Source of the DNA: Lewinellaceae bacterium
GTDB taxonomy: Bacteria > Bacteroidota > Bacteroidia > Chitinophagales > Saprospiraceae
NCBI GenBank assembly: GCA_016708875.1
Contig: JADJFA010000002.1
Location: 248,001-312,000 of the forward strand
Length of the DNA: 64,000 nt
Direction of reading: 5' to 3'
A model generated the notes under the pieces. The model was given only the letters and a program-made list of their open reading frames with translations. It had not been told where the DNA came from and did not search any database. Both the position numbers and the translations under genes were made by a program. Of this stretch, positions 43,723 to 52,948 are shown piece by piece. How positions within the stretch are numbered: position 1 is the stretch's first letter; each line of letters starts with the position of its first letter.

Positions 43723-43899
43723 CTTATTTTGATTTAAGTTACCTGGCGCTTGATTTTCATAGGAATTGAAGGAACATGGAATAGAAGAAATGGTTTCCAT
43801 GCCCTGTTTATAGGGCATAAAAAAAACTAGCCCCCGCTCCGATTCCATGGATGCGAGGGCTATTTTTTAGATGTGTGGGATGGCCTATCTCTTTGAATT

Positions 43900-46800
43900 C
43901 TACCGCTGGAGCATAAAGCGCATTACATCTTTTTCGCCTTTTTCATTTACTAACTCAAAGAAGTAAACGCCTGGTGTAAGCCCCGCGGCATTTCCACGCG
44001 AAGAATATCTTCTACCACGGTCAATTTTTGGGTGTATACAACTTGGCCCTGTGTATTTGCCACTTGTAACTGTAATTTTTGCCCTTTCCAATCAGCAAGG
44101 TCGGCGTACAGCACTCCTGTAGTCGGGTTAGGGAAAAGCAACAGTGAGTTTAGGTTCTCAACCGATTCCCCTTCTCTTTCCCTCGAACTTTCGTTGCTGG
44201 AAGCACTGATAACCGTACAGTTGAACGTATTCAGGTGTCCTTCGTTAAATGCCTGACCTTGTAAGCGCGAAGTGATGTTTATGTGCGTAACCTCGGCCTG
44301 CGCTGGCAGGGTATATTCAAATACCTCAGATTGACCATTGGCAATGCTGTCTGCCATGGATTTGAATTGTATCGAGTAAATAGGCGAATAATTGGGGCTG
44401 CGCACCAAATAAGTCCGTCCCTGATCCGAAGTGTAATACGAATTGTTCGCAGGTGCAGTAGTCGTCAACCCATCCGGAATTTGTATCGCGGTAAAAATCA
44501 ACTTGTTGGAGCAAGTGTTCGTTACCCGAATACGGTAGGTATAATTCCGTGCAGCGTCTGATTTGATGCTTAGCAATTCGTATTTCAAGCAGCCATTTGT
44601 CTTGACATCACAAGGGGCTTCTTCTTGTACATGCACGGTAAAGCAACAAGGTTTTTCTTGTCCACAGTTGTCCTTAGCGGAATAACAGACCTTATTGGTG
44701 CCAACTGGGAACTGGCTACCAGAAGGCAAACCATCCGTCCTGCTCAATTGTAGGCCCGGACAAATGCAATCACTGGCAGCCAAGGGTTCAGCATAAATTG
44801 CTGGCATTGTTCCTGCACCTGAAACGGCGAGAATCGTCACATCGGTTGGGCACTGAAGTGCAATATTCGAAGGTGCTGGTGTGAGGTGTTGCAGGGAGTA
44901 CGTTACAACCGTATCGCATCCGCCTTGTGCAGCATGATTCACAACTACGGTGCCAGCTTGCGTGTATGTCTGACCCGCAGTCACAATTGTTTCGCCAGGG
45001 CAGAAACTGCGCACTTCAGCGCGAGTGGGCTGAGGCTTAAGTTCCAAGATGAAAGTGGCTACTGTGTCACATCCGCCTGTGGTAGAGGCTAGATTCGCAA
45101 TTACTGTACCCGGCTGATTATAAGACTGTCCGGCAATCGTCACAGATTCGCCTGGACAGAACCCGATTGTTTCGTTCCGAGTGATCTGCGGGTTAAATTC
45201 CAAAGTATAGGTCGCGATCGTGTCACAGCCTCCTGTGGTGGATGCTAGGTTTGCAATTACTGTTCCAGGCTGATTGTAGGTCTGTCCTGCAATCGTTACT
45301 GATTCGCCTGAACAAAGACTAAGTGTTTGACTGTGAGTGGGTTGTGGACGAACCTCCAGGGTATAAGTGACTACTGTATCGCAACCGAATGTTGTCGAAG
45401 GAACGTTCGCTACCACCGTTCCGGATTGGTTGTAAGACTGACCTGCAATGTTCACAGATTCGCCGGGGCAGAACCGAATTGTTTCTGAACGGATTGGGTT
45501 TGGCATTACCACCAAAGTGTAGGTCACGATAGTATCACAGCCACTATTTGTCGAAGGAATATTGGCGAGTACTGTGCCTGGCTGGCTGTAGGTTTGTCCT
45601 GCAATTGTAATGGATTCACCTGAACAGAAACCGAGCGTTTCTGCGCGAGCAGGTTGCGGGCGAAGCTCCAGGGTGTAGGTCATTAAGGTGTCGCAGCCAA
45701 TGGTAGCAGCGGGAATGGTTGTTACTACGGTTCCTGCCTGCGTGTATGTATTCCCAGCAATGATGACTGATTCGCCGGGGCAAAAGGAGATGGTAGCCGC
45801 ACGAGTAGGTTGTGGGCGCTCCATTAAGTGATACGTCACCAGCGTATCACAACCACCAGAAATAGAAGGGATGGTAGCCTGCACCGTTCCGGGTTGAGCA
45901 TAAATCTGTCCGCCGATCATAACCGATTCGCCCGGGCAAAAAGATATTGTTTGGGTAGCTGTGGGTTGTGCCCATGCCTTTAATACGATTGAATAAAGCG
46001 TATCGCAAGCTCCTGTTGTTGAAACTACCGTATCATTTAGCGTATATGGAGCCGCATATTGAACTCCATTAAAAGTATAGGTCTCGCCAGCACAAAGGCC
46101 TATGACCCGAATACCAGTATTATAAGGAGTCAGTGTTAAGTGATAATTGAAAATTGTATCACAACCGTTCAGATTCTCAACTGTGTCTGCTACCATCTTA
46201 GGAGCATAATAGTTAACACCACCTACATTAAAAGATTTATTTGGACACAATGGGATAGTTTGTGCGACGGTGGGTGCAGCGTTTGGGCTAAAAAATTGGG
46301 GCAGTAAATTGAGCGGTAGCGGAGCAGTGGTGAGCGAAGCAGCCTGCATCCAAGTTGCTGCATTGGCTTGGATAACAATATTACCCGCCGAAAAATCCGC
46401 GGATTGAATATTAGCGGCTTTGGAGCAACTGCCGTCTATTTTTCCATTTGGATCAGTTTTTACGACCAGAATGTCGCTGCTCCCGTTTGTATTGTTGCTG
46501 CGTGTTTCTCCAACGGCGATAAAACCACCATCTGCTGTTTGCACCGCTTTCATCAATCGGTCGGAGGCGGTGCCTCCATAATTGTGCGACCAAAGCAGGT
46601 TGCCATTCGCATCAATTTTAGCGAGCATGGCATCTGCTTGTGCAGTATTTTCCTGAGTATAAGGTACCAGCAAAAAACCTCCATCATTCACCTTCTCCAA
46701 TCGGCCACGGATATTATCATTGGGGCGGTTGTAGACTTTTGACCACATGACTTGACCTGTGCTTCGCTTGATTTTTTGAACCCAAACCTTCATTTCTGAA

Positions 46801-47588
46801 CCTGATGAAGCAGACATTGAGTAGTCGGCAAGAAGAAGATTGCCGTCCAGTGTTGGTTGTGCATAGGAAAGTGCTTCTGTGCCACTTCCGGCATAGCCTT
46901 TAGCACTCAATATGTTGCCTGTGGCAAGGTCCAGCCGAACAAAGGCGGCCTCGCCATCTGCGCCGCCACTGGCATAAATAACATCCCCGTCTACATAATT
47001 GGAAAGTAAAAGGTTTCCGACACTGGTGGTGTAAGTACGACTCCAAAGCGTATTGCCGTTTTGGTCCAGACGGAGAAATACGGAGCTGGGGGCCATATCA
47101 GAACTAAAGACAGTAAAGCCAGAAACAATGAAACCACCAGTCTCAATTGGAATTACACTTCGTGCAACATCATTATGATTGGCGTCGCCAATGGTTTTAC
47201 TCCAAACCACCGTGCCAGTTGCATCAACTTTTACAAGGAATACATCAGCATTGCCCGCGCCAAAACTGCGCGTTTCACCAGCAGCTAAAAACCCGCCATC
47301 GGCAGTTGAGACAACACTATGGAAAATATCAGCTTGTCCTGCTCCAAAACGTTTCTGCCAAACAGTATTGCCAGAAGCATCCAGGCGAATCAGGAGGGCA
47401 TCTTGATTTCCATTCGTGCTGGTGTAATGACCTGCCACTACAAAGCCATTGTTGGCTTCCGTGACCCAAGTAGCTGCCTCGTTGCCGGGGCCACCAAATG
47501 TTTTTTGAAAAGTGGTTTGGCTAAAAACCAAGAGAGTGTGCAGGCATAACACCCACACAAGCAGTTTTCTCGTACGCTTTGCTGCCAT
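43900..47588 (-). CDS. giant T9SS-exported repeat protein (frameshifted at 3' end)
   Basis: Secreted surface protein of about 1230 residues. Signal peptide (MAAKRTRKLLVWVLCLHTLLVFSQ region) is followed by a propeller-like part of repeated units (GGFLAAGETRSFGAGNADVF, GGFIAVGETRSN) to about residue 370. Then come about nine 52-residue repeats of the type FCPGESVTIAGQTYNQPGTV ... GCDTVVTYTLE, seven of them in exact 156-bp register. An HYR-like domain follows (NIALQCPTDVTI ... FPVGTNKVCYSAKDNCG), then a DUF11-like domain and a type A sorting domain (LLFPNPTTGVLYADL). Near 43982 a GGGG run has lost a base: frame one ends MPRGLHQAFTSLS*, frame two reads LTPGVYFFELVNEKG and stops at 43900. Confidence 0.85.
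44991..46082 (-). repeat. 156-bp tandem coding repeats
   Basis: The TTCGCC of the motif encoding CPGES recurs at 44991, 45147, 45303, 45459, 45615, 45771 and 45927, i.e. exactly every 156 bases (52 codons). Two more divergent copies lie further toward 46250. Each unit has two Cys (FCPGE and GCDT). Neighbouring units near 45147 and 45303 are most alike. Confidence 0.9.
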
Positions 47589-47855
47589 GAGTAAGAAGAT
47601 CGGATTGGTGAACTACTATTGCTACTCCTCAGCTGTTGTGCCCTTCTTGAGTTTCGAAAAATTCCCGTTTGCATTCAAACAGAAAAAAGTGATTCTCACA
47701 CACGCATAAGAAGTTGCCTTCTGCAATTGTATCCCCCAAATGTACTATCTCATCTTACTTGTCAATAGTAAATGCGTTGAATTGTCTTCAATGCGTAATT
47801 TTTTTCGACCAACGTACCCATTTAATGGTAAGAATGGGTAGGTGCGAACAAATTA
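47589..47855. other. gene-free gap
   Basis: 267 bases between two minus-strand genes. No supported coding, hairpin or promoter signal beyond general AT-richness; the promoter of the giant repeat protein must lie in the part next to 47589. Confidence 0.5.
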
Positions 47856-48731
47856 TCAGTCCAAATACCGTTTCGTTAGCCCTTCATATTGCTCGATCCG
47901 CCTATCGCGGAAGAAAGGCCAGATACGGCGAACCGCTTCCGTCCGACTTTTGTCTACCTCAAATACAGTGTTTTCTTCCTTGTCGGGACTCCCTTGAAAT
48001 AAGATTTCACCCTGCGGTCCAGCCAAAAAACTTTGTCCCCAAAACTGTATTCCGCCTGTTACTCCAGTCCAATCTGGCTCATGCCCCACCCTATTCACAG
48101 CAATGACAGGCAAGCCATTTGCAACCGCATGACCACGTTGAATGGTAAACCAGGCACCATGCTGGCGGCTTTTTTCATCAAAGTCGTCAGTGCTTTCCCA
48201 ACCAATGGCCGTTGGATAAATAAGCATTTCAGCTCCCGCCAATGCCATGAGCCTTGCGGCTTCGGGGTACCATTGATCCCAACAGACCAAAACGCCGAGT
48301 TTGCCTACAGAGGTCTGTATTGGGTGAAAACCTAGGTCTCCGGGTGTAAAATAGAACTTTTCATAATAGGCAGGGTCGTCAGGAATGTGCATTTTGCGGT
48401 ATTTTCCGGCAATACTGCCATCTTTTTCAAACACGACTGCGGTGTTGTGATAAAGCCCGGGCGCACGTTTTTCAAAAAGGGAGGTAACCAGGACCACGCC
48501 ATGTTTTTTTGCAGCTGCACCAAACACTTCAGTATCTGCTCCCGGAATGGGTTCCGCCAGGTCAAACATCCCCACTTCCTCGGCTTGACAAAAATAAATG
48601 CCACAGTGCAGTTCCTGCAATACCACGAGTTCCGCCCCACGGGAAGCACAATCCGCTATACCTGCAAGCGACTTCGAAATATTGGCTTGCTTGTCTGTAG
48701 TGCAAGCGTGCTGAACGATTCCTACTTTCAT
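47856..48731 (-). CDS. aguB: N-carbamoylputrescine amidase
   Basis: Carbon-nitrogen hydrolase of 291 residues that converts N-carbamoylputrescine to putrescine, CO2 and ammonia. The Glu-Lys-Cys triad is visible: LQELHCGIYF (Glu about 41), YRKMHIPDDP (Lys about 114) and LVCWDQWYPEAARL (Cys about 149). The stretch GLYHNTAVVFEKDG and YPTAIGWE match AguB specifically. Agmatine deiminase lies directly upstream on the same strand, 51 bases away, completing the agmatine-to-putrescine route. Confidence 0.95.
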   Translation of the reverse strand: MKVGIVQHACTTDKQANISKSLAGIADCASRGAELVVLQELHCGIYFCQAEEVGMFDLAEPIPGADTEVFGAAAKKHGVVLVTSLFEKRAPGLYHNTAVVFEKDGSIAGKYRKMHIPDDPAYYEKFYFTPGDLGFHPIQTSVGKLGVLVCWDQWYPEAARLMALAGAEMLIYPTAIGWESTDDFDEKSRQHGAWFTIQRGHAVANGLPVIAVNRVGHEPDWTGVTGGIQFWGQSFLAGPQGEILFQGSPDKEENTVFEVDKSRTEAVRRIWPFFRDRRIEQYEGLTKRYLD

Positions 48732-48743
48732 TTTTGAAATGGT

Positions 48744-48783
48744 GGAGTGATGAAGTGATGGAGTGATGAAGTGATGGAGTGAT
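48744..48783. repeat. 16-bp tandem repeat
   Basis: GGAGTGATGAAGTGAT twice in a row plus a half unit (GGAGTGAT), located between the end of aguA and the start of aguB. A further GGAGTGAT occurs inside the aguA 3' end. Confidence 0.9.
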
Positions 48784-49709
48784 TAATGCTGGAGTGATAG
48801 TGGATATTGCATGGTGACACAGTGCAAGGAGCCGTGTTGCAGGATTAGCGGTCGGCAGTTAATGCCTATAATTTCCCTGTCCGGGAAAATGATTTTAAAA
48901 ATTTGCAACGCCTCCTCATCTTGAGGGACTTGATAGGTAGGCACCAACACGGCATTATTGATAATCAGGAAATTAGCGTAAGTAGCGGGCAAACGATTTC
49001 CTGTTTCATCATAGCACGGCTCTGGCCAAGGTAAGGGTATAAGGCGATAAGGTTTCCCATCCAGGGTTTTGAAGTGGCCCAATTCTGCCTCCATCTTTTG
49101 AAGTGCTTCATAATGGTTCTCCAACCAAAGCACACGTTTCAAGCCAAAGCAATTTTTCAACTTTATTTCGATTTCTTCGCGACTCAGGTGCGGATTCCGA
49201 TTAGGAGAAAGCATACACTCAGTAGTCGTGAGCAAAGTGCCCATTCCGTCACTTTCGAGTGCCCCACCCTCAAGCACAATCCCACCGTGAAGAATCTCAC
49301 AGTGAAACACACCTTTATTATATAGGTGTCGGGTAATCAGGTTGTCCTTATCCGAAGGGAATTTCAATCCCCAACCGTTGAAGACAAAATCAAGCATTAT
49401 AGGCTTTCCGTTTTCTTCGATGGTAATCCCTCCGTGATCGCGCGCCCAGGTGTCGTTGGTAGGAGCTTCAACGAATACAATATTGGAGCTTTCACTTCCT
49501 TTGAACAATTCACGCGTTTCCAAAATATCACTGCAAACGATCAGTGCTTGTTGAAAACGGCTGATGGTTTTGGCAATCTGGATGAAGCAAGGCAACACTA
49601 CATCGAGCACATCTGCCCAATCGGTGTTTTTGTGTGGGAAAGTCAGTTGCACGGCACTTTGGGGTTCCCACTCAGCAGGTAAGCGGCGTACGGACGTATT
49701 GGTAGACAT
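48783..49709 (-). CDS. aguA: agmatine deiminase lacking the catalytic His segment
   Basis: Member of the guanidino-group-modifying superfamily that hydrolyses agmatine to N-carbamoylputrescine. The start at 49709 (MSTNTSVRRLPAEWEPQSAV) is usual. Present: NDTWARDHGGI (catalytic Asp region), GGIVLEGGALESDGMGTLLT, ECMLSPNRNPH, PLPWPEPCYDE, ATYANFLIINNAVLVPTY and the nucleophile Cys in GSLHCVTMQYP. Missing: after VLWLE the protein jumps straight to NHYEALQKM near 49120, skipping about 35-40 residues that in the family include GDDTDxHIDTLARF with the catalytic His and a second Asp. The reading frame is kept. As written the enzyme should be inactive. Pairs with aguB. Confidence 0.9.
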   Translation of the reverse strand: MSTNTSVRRLPAEWEPQSAVQLTFPHKNTDWADVLDVVLPCFIQIAKTISRFQQALIVCSDILETRELFKGSESSNIVFVEAPTNDTWARDHGGITIEENGKPIMLDFVFNGWGLKFPSDKDNLITRHLYNKGVFHCEILHGGIVLEGGALESDGMGTLLTTTECMLSPNRNPHLSREEIEIKLKNCFGLKRVLWLENHYEALQKMEAELGHFKTLDGKPYRLIPLPWPEPCYDETGNRLPATYANFLIINNAVLVPTYQVPQDEEALQIFKIIFPDREIIGINCRPLILQHGSLHCVTMQYPLSLQH

Positions 49710-49727
49710 TTTTGATAAAATTGGGCA

Positions 49728-49735
49728 CAAAAATA
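49728..49735 (-). promoter_or_regulatory. -7 box TATTTTTG
   Basis: Minus-strand TATTTTTG, matching TAnnTTTG, 18 bases before the aguA ATG; likely promoter of the aguA-aguB pair. Confidence 0.45.
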
Positions 49736-49869
49736 GTGAAAGTTGCGGGGCTAGAACCTCAGGGTTTTTACCTTGGAGCCGTCTGCCATTTAAGCCTAGC
49801 TGCGCTTTGGATAAACATTGCGCTCCTTTATTGCTGCTGTGGCAGGAAAACCTTACACCCTATTATTGT

Positions 49870-51186
49870 ATGAACAGCAAACTTGTACTTTGGTCCATCA
49901 CCGTCGGCCTCGGCGGCTTACTTTTTGGTTTAGACACAGCGGTCGTTTCCGGTGCGGAACAAGCCATTCAAAAGCTCTGGAATCTGGACGACACACTTCA
50001 TGGCTTTGTAGTATCAATTGCCTTGATCGGCACGGTTTTCGGCGCGGCGTTTGGCGGAGTCCCGGCAGATAAATATGGCCGAAAAAAGACCCTGCTTTGG
50101 ATAGGCATTTTGTTCTTTGTCTCCTCTATTGGCGCAGCCATAGCGCAAGAGGTTTATACTTTCATGTTATTTCGGTTTATTGGTGGACTCGCTATTGGCG
50201 CCTCGTCGGTGGTAGCACCCGTGTATATTTCTGAAATCGCCCCGCCAAAATACCGTGGCCGAATGGTCATTTCATTTCAGGTAAACCTCGTGGTTGGCAT
50301 TCTTCTAGCGTATGTTTCCAACTACCTTTTCTTGGGCGTTGGAGGAGAAAATGATTGGCGATGGATGCTTGGAGTCGTTGCGCTCCCATCGTTGGTATTT
50401 TCTGCTATGGTGCTCTTTACGCCCGAAACCCCGCGCTGGCTGCTCTTGTTCAAACGTGACGAAGCGGCAGCCCGACAGGTGCTGGCAATCACCGAACCCA
50501 ATGTGGACCAGGCAGTATCCGAAATCATGGAATCGGCAAAAGCCGAACAGGGCGGTTCAAAAGAGACATTCTTTTCAAAAAAATACAGTCTACCAATCTT
50601 ATTGGCCTTCTTATTCGCTTTTTTCAATCAACTTTCTGGCATCAACACCGTCATTTACTACGCCCCGCGCATTTTTAAAATAACTGGCCTTGGCGAAGAA
50701 AGTGCATTCCTTTCCACAGCAGGGGTTGGACTTGTTAACCTGCTTTTCACCATTTTAGGCTGGTATTTAATTGACCGTTTTGGCCGGCGCACCTTGATGT
50801 ACATCGGTTCGGTGGGCTATATTGTATCATTGGCACTCATCGCTATGTCTTTTTACAACGAATCATACACCAATGTGCCGATTTACATTTTTGCTTTTAT
50901 CGCCAGTCATGCTATTGGTCAGGGTGCGGTGATCTGGGTTTTCATCTCTGAGATTTTCCCAAATTCAGTAAGGGCATCGGGCATGGCCTGGGGCAGTCTG
51001 ACACACTGGGTTTTTGCAGCCCTGATTGCTGGTATATTTCCGAAGTTGATAAATGATTTTGGCGGCGGCCCAATTTTTGCATTTTTCAGCGTCATGATGA
51101 TCTTCCAGTTGATCTATGTTTGGCGCATGATGCCCGAGACTAAGGGCGTTTCACTAGAGGATTTGCAAAAAAGGTTGATAAAATGA
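49870..51186 (+). CDS. MFS sugar porter (xylose/glucose:H+ symporter type)
   Basis: Twelve-helix sugar transporter of 438 residues. The start at 49870 (MNSKLVLWSITVGLGGLLFG) discards about 100 residues that overlap aguA. Sugar porter hallmarks: FGLDTAVVSGAE in helix 1, DKYGRKKT after helix 2, PVYISEIAPPKYRGRM, PETPRWLL after helix 6, FFNQLSGINTVIYYAPRIF in helix 7, DRFGRRTL, and PETKGVSLEDLQ at the C-terminus. Substrate is probably a hexose or pentose; no catabolic genes are adjacent. Followed by a long hairpin terminator. Confidence 0.93.
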   Translation: MNSKLVLWSITVGLGGLLFGLDTAVVSGAEQAIQKLWNLDDTLHGFVVSIALIGTVFGAAFGGVPADKYGRKKTLLWIGILFFVSSIGAAIAQEVYTFMLFRFIGGLAIGASSVVAPVYISEIAPPKYRGRMVISFQVNLVVGILLAYVSNYLFLGVGGENDWRWMLGVVALPSLVFSAMVLFTPETPRWLLLFKRDEAAARQVLAITEPNVDQAVSEIMESAKAEQGGSKETFFSKKYSLPILLAFLFAFFNQLSGINTVIYYAPRIFKITGLGEESAFLSTAGVGLVNLLFTILGWYLIDRFGRRTLMYIGSVGYIVSLALIAMSFYNESYTNVPIYIFAFIASHAIGQGAVIWVFISEIFPNSVRASGMAWGSLTHWVFAALIAGIFPKLINDFGGGPIFAFFSVMMIFQLIYVWRMMPETKGVSLEDLQKRLIK

Positions 51187-51210
51187 CCATTTTTCGGCGG
51201 TCTTGAGTCG

Positions 51211-51265
51211 AATTTTAAAACACTAGGGAACTTAGCGCCCCATAGTTTCCTAGTGTTTTAAAATT
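51211..51265. terminator. intrinsic terminator, long hairpin
   Basis: TTTTAAAACACTAGGGAAC at 51213-51231 pairs with GTTTCCTAGTGTTTTAAAA at 51245-51263, with one G-U pair. It terminates the sugar porter transcript. Confidence 0.8.
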
Positions 51266-51280
51266 GAATTAGGTGTTCCA

Positions 51281-51288
51281 TACCTTCG
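51281..51288 (+). promoter_or_regulatory. -7 box TACCTTCG
   Basis: TACCTTCGCGCCGTG: the box ends 4 bases before the GTG start at 51293 and shares 13 bases with the promoter at 25359. It supports a GTG start and a nearly leaderless mRNA. Confidence 0.45.
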
Positions 51289-51292
51289 CGCC

Positions 51293-52948
51293 GTGTTTGA
51301 CCTTGACCTAGCCAAAATACTGGAAGAACTGACAAAAAGCCCGCTCATCAGGAATGAAGTCGGGCAGTTCGAAACTGTATCGCCCTTGCTTTTTAGCAGT
51401 GGGCTTTTTTTGTTTTTGTTTCTGGGTATGTATGTGGTGTACCAGGCACTGTTGCGGCACAACCGTCTCAGAATCGCATGGGTCACGCTTTTTTCACTGT
51501 TTTTTTATTTTAAGTGCGCGGGAATCTTCTGGCTACTACATGTGCTCATTGTGGTGGTTGATTTCAACCTCGCACGTTGGATGTACCATTCAAAAACCCG
51601 AAATGGGAAAACCATCCTGCTTGTTATAAGTCTGATAGTCAACCTGGGAATGCTGGTGTATTTCAAATACAACCTCTATTCCGAGTTGTTTTGTGAAATA
51701 CTCGACAAACCCTTCGATCCGCGATACCTGTTCCTCCCTGCGGGTATTTCGTTCTTTACATTTCAGTCCTTGAGTTATACCATTGACGTGTACAGGGGGC
51801 AACTAAAGGCGCAAAACAGCATGCTCGACTACGCCTTTTATGTAACCTTTTTTCCACAAATGGTTGCGGGGCCGATTGTCCGGGCAGCGGATTTTTTGCC
51901 CCAAATCAGGGTTCCTGTGTTCGTGTCGCGCGAGGATTTTGGGCGCGGTTTTTTCTTGATTTGCACAGGTTATTTCAAAAAAGCAGTCATTTCAGACTAT
52001 ATAAGTGTGAATTATGTGGATCGTGTGTTTGAATCGCCCTTGCAATACACCGGGCTAGAGAATCTATTCGGAGTGTATGGATATGCGATGCAGATCTATT
52101 GCGATTTTTCTGGGTATTCAGAGATGGCCATCGGCCTTGCGCTTCTGATGGGCTTTAAATTCCTCGACAATTTCAACTCACCGTACCAATCGCTCAGCAT
52201 CACCGAGTTCTGGCGACGATGGCATATTTCGTTGTCAACCTGGCTTCGAGATTACCTGTACATTCCTATGGGTGGTAACCGGGATAGTAGTGTCGGCACA
52301 TGGGTCGTTACCGGTGGTTTTTTAGCGCTCACCCTTGGCATTTCACTTTTTTGGGCTTTTGAAGGGGAATGGTGGTGGCTAGCCATTTGGGCATTGGTGA
52401 CGGGCATTGTGGCGGTACCCGCAATGTGGCGAGGTGACCGTCAATCTTTGTCCACCAATTTCAACCTGTTTGCCACTATGTTGCTGGGAGGATTGTGGCA
52501 TGGTGCAGCCTCAAGATTCATCATCTGGGGGGCATTGCACGGTCTTGCACTGGCTGTTGAAAAATGGATAAAGCAATATATTCCCGGCTCCTCAGGGCCA
52601 ATGCGCCGGATTTTGGGCGGAGTCTTGACCTTCCATTTCGTTTGTTTTTGTTGGATATTTTTCCGAGCGGATGGCATGGAAAAAGTGGGGCAAATGCTGC
52701 ACCAGATTGCCTACGAATTCAGGCCGGAGTTCTTTGTTGATTTTCTGACGGGATATGGAGCAGTTCTGTTTTGGATGTTGATCGGGTTTGGCCTGCATTT
52801 TATGCCAAAATCCGCAGAATTAGCCGCCCAACGCTTAGCAACCGCCCTACCACTTTTGGGCAAAGCTTTATTGCTCACAGCCCTTGTTGCACTGGTGATG
52901 CAGGTAAAGTCGTCGGAGGTGCAAGCGTTTATTTATTTTCAGTTTTGA
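51293..52948 (+). CDS. MBOAT family O-acyltransferase (AlgI-like)
   Basis: Membrane-bound O-acyltransferase of 551 residues, the class that acetylates exopolysaccharides such as alginate or other cell-wall polymers. About 11 hydrophobic helices are visible. Family signatures: FLPAGISFFTFQSLSYTIDV, FPQMVAGPIVRAADFLPQI, YCDFSGYSEMAIGLALLMGF, SITEFWRRWHISLSTWLRDYLYIPMGG and the catalytic His in LGGLWHGAASRFIIWGALHG at about residue 402. It starts with GTG, supported by the promoter box immediately upstream. The AlgJ/DltD-like partner that usually follows is absent; the 3' end overlaps a convergent gene by 20 bases. Confidence 0.93.
   Translation: MFDLDLAKILEELTKSPLIRNEVGQFETVSPLLFSSGLFLFLFLGMYVVYQALLRHNRLRIAWVTLFSLFFYFKCAGIFWLLHVLIVVVDFNLARWMYHSKTRNGKTILLVISLIVNLGMLVYFKYNLYSELFCEILDKPFDPRYLFLPAGISFFTFQSLSYTIDVYRGQLKAQNSMLDYAFYVTFFPQMVAGPIVRAADFLPQIRVPVFVSREDFGRGFFLICTGYFKKAVISDYISVNYVDRVFESPLQYTGLENLFGVYGYAMQIYCDFSGYSEMAIGLALLMGFKFLDNFNSPYQSLSITEFWRRWHISLSTWLRDYLYIPMGGNRDSSVGTWVVTGGFLALTLGISLFWAFEGEWWWLAIWALVTGIVAVPAMWRGDRQSLSTNFNLFATMLLGGLWHGAASRFIIWGALHGLALAVEKWIKQYIPGSSGPMRRILGGVLTFHFVCFCWIFFRADGMEKVGQMLHQIAYEFRPEFFVDFLTGYGAVLFWMLIGFGLHFMPKSAELAAQRLATALPLLGKALLLTALVALVMQVKSSEVQAFIYFQF

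Noticed and set aside
44991..46082. Regular repeats as a CRISPR array
   Set aside because: The 156-bp units are coding, have no spacer structure and no cas genes are present.
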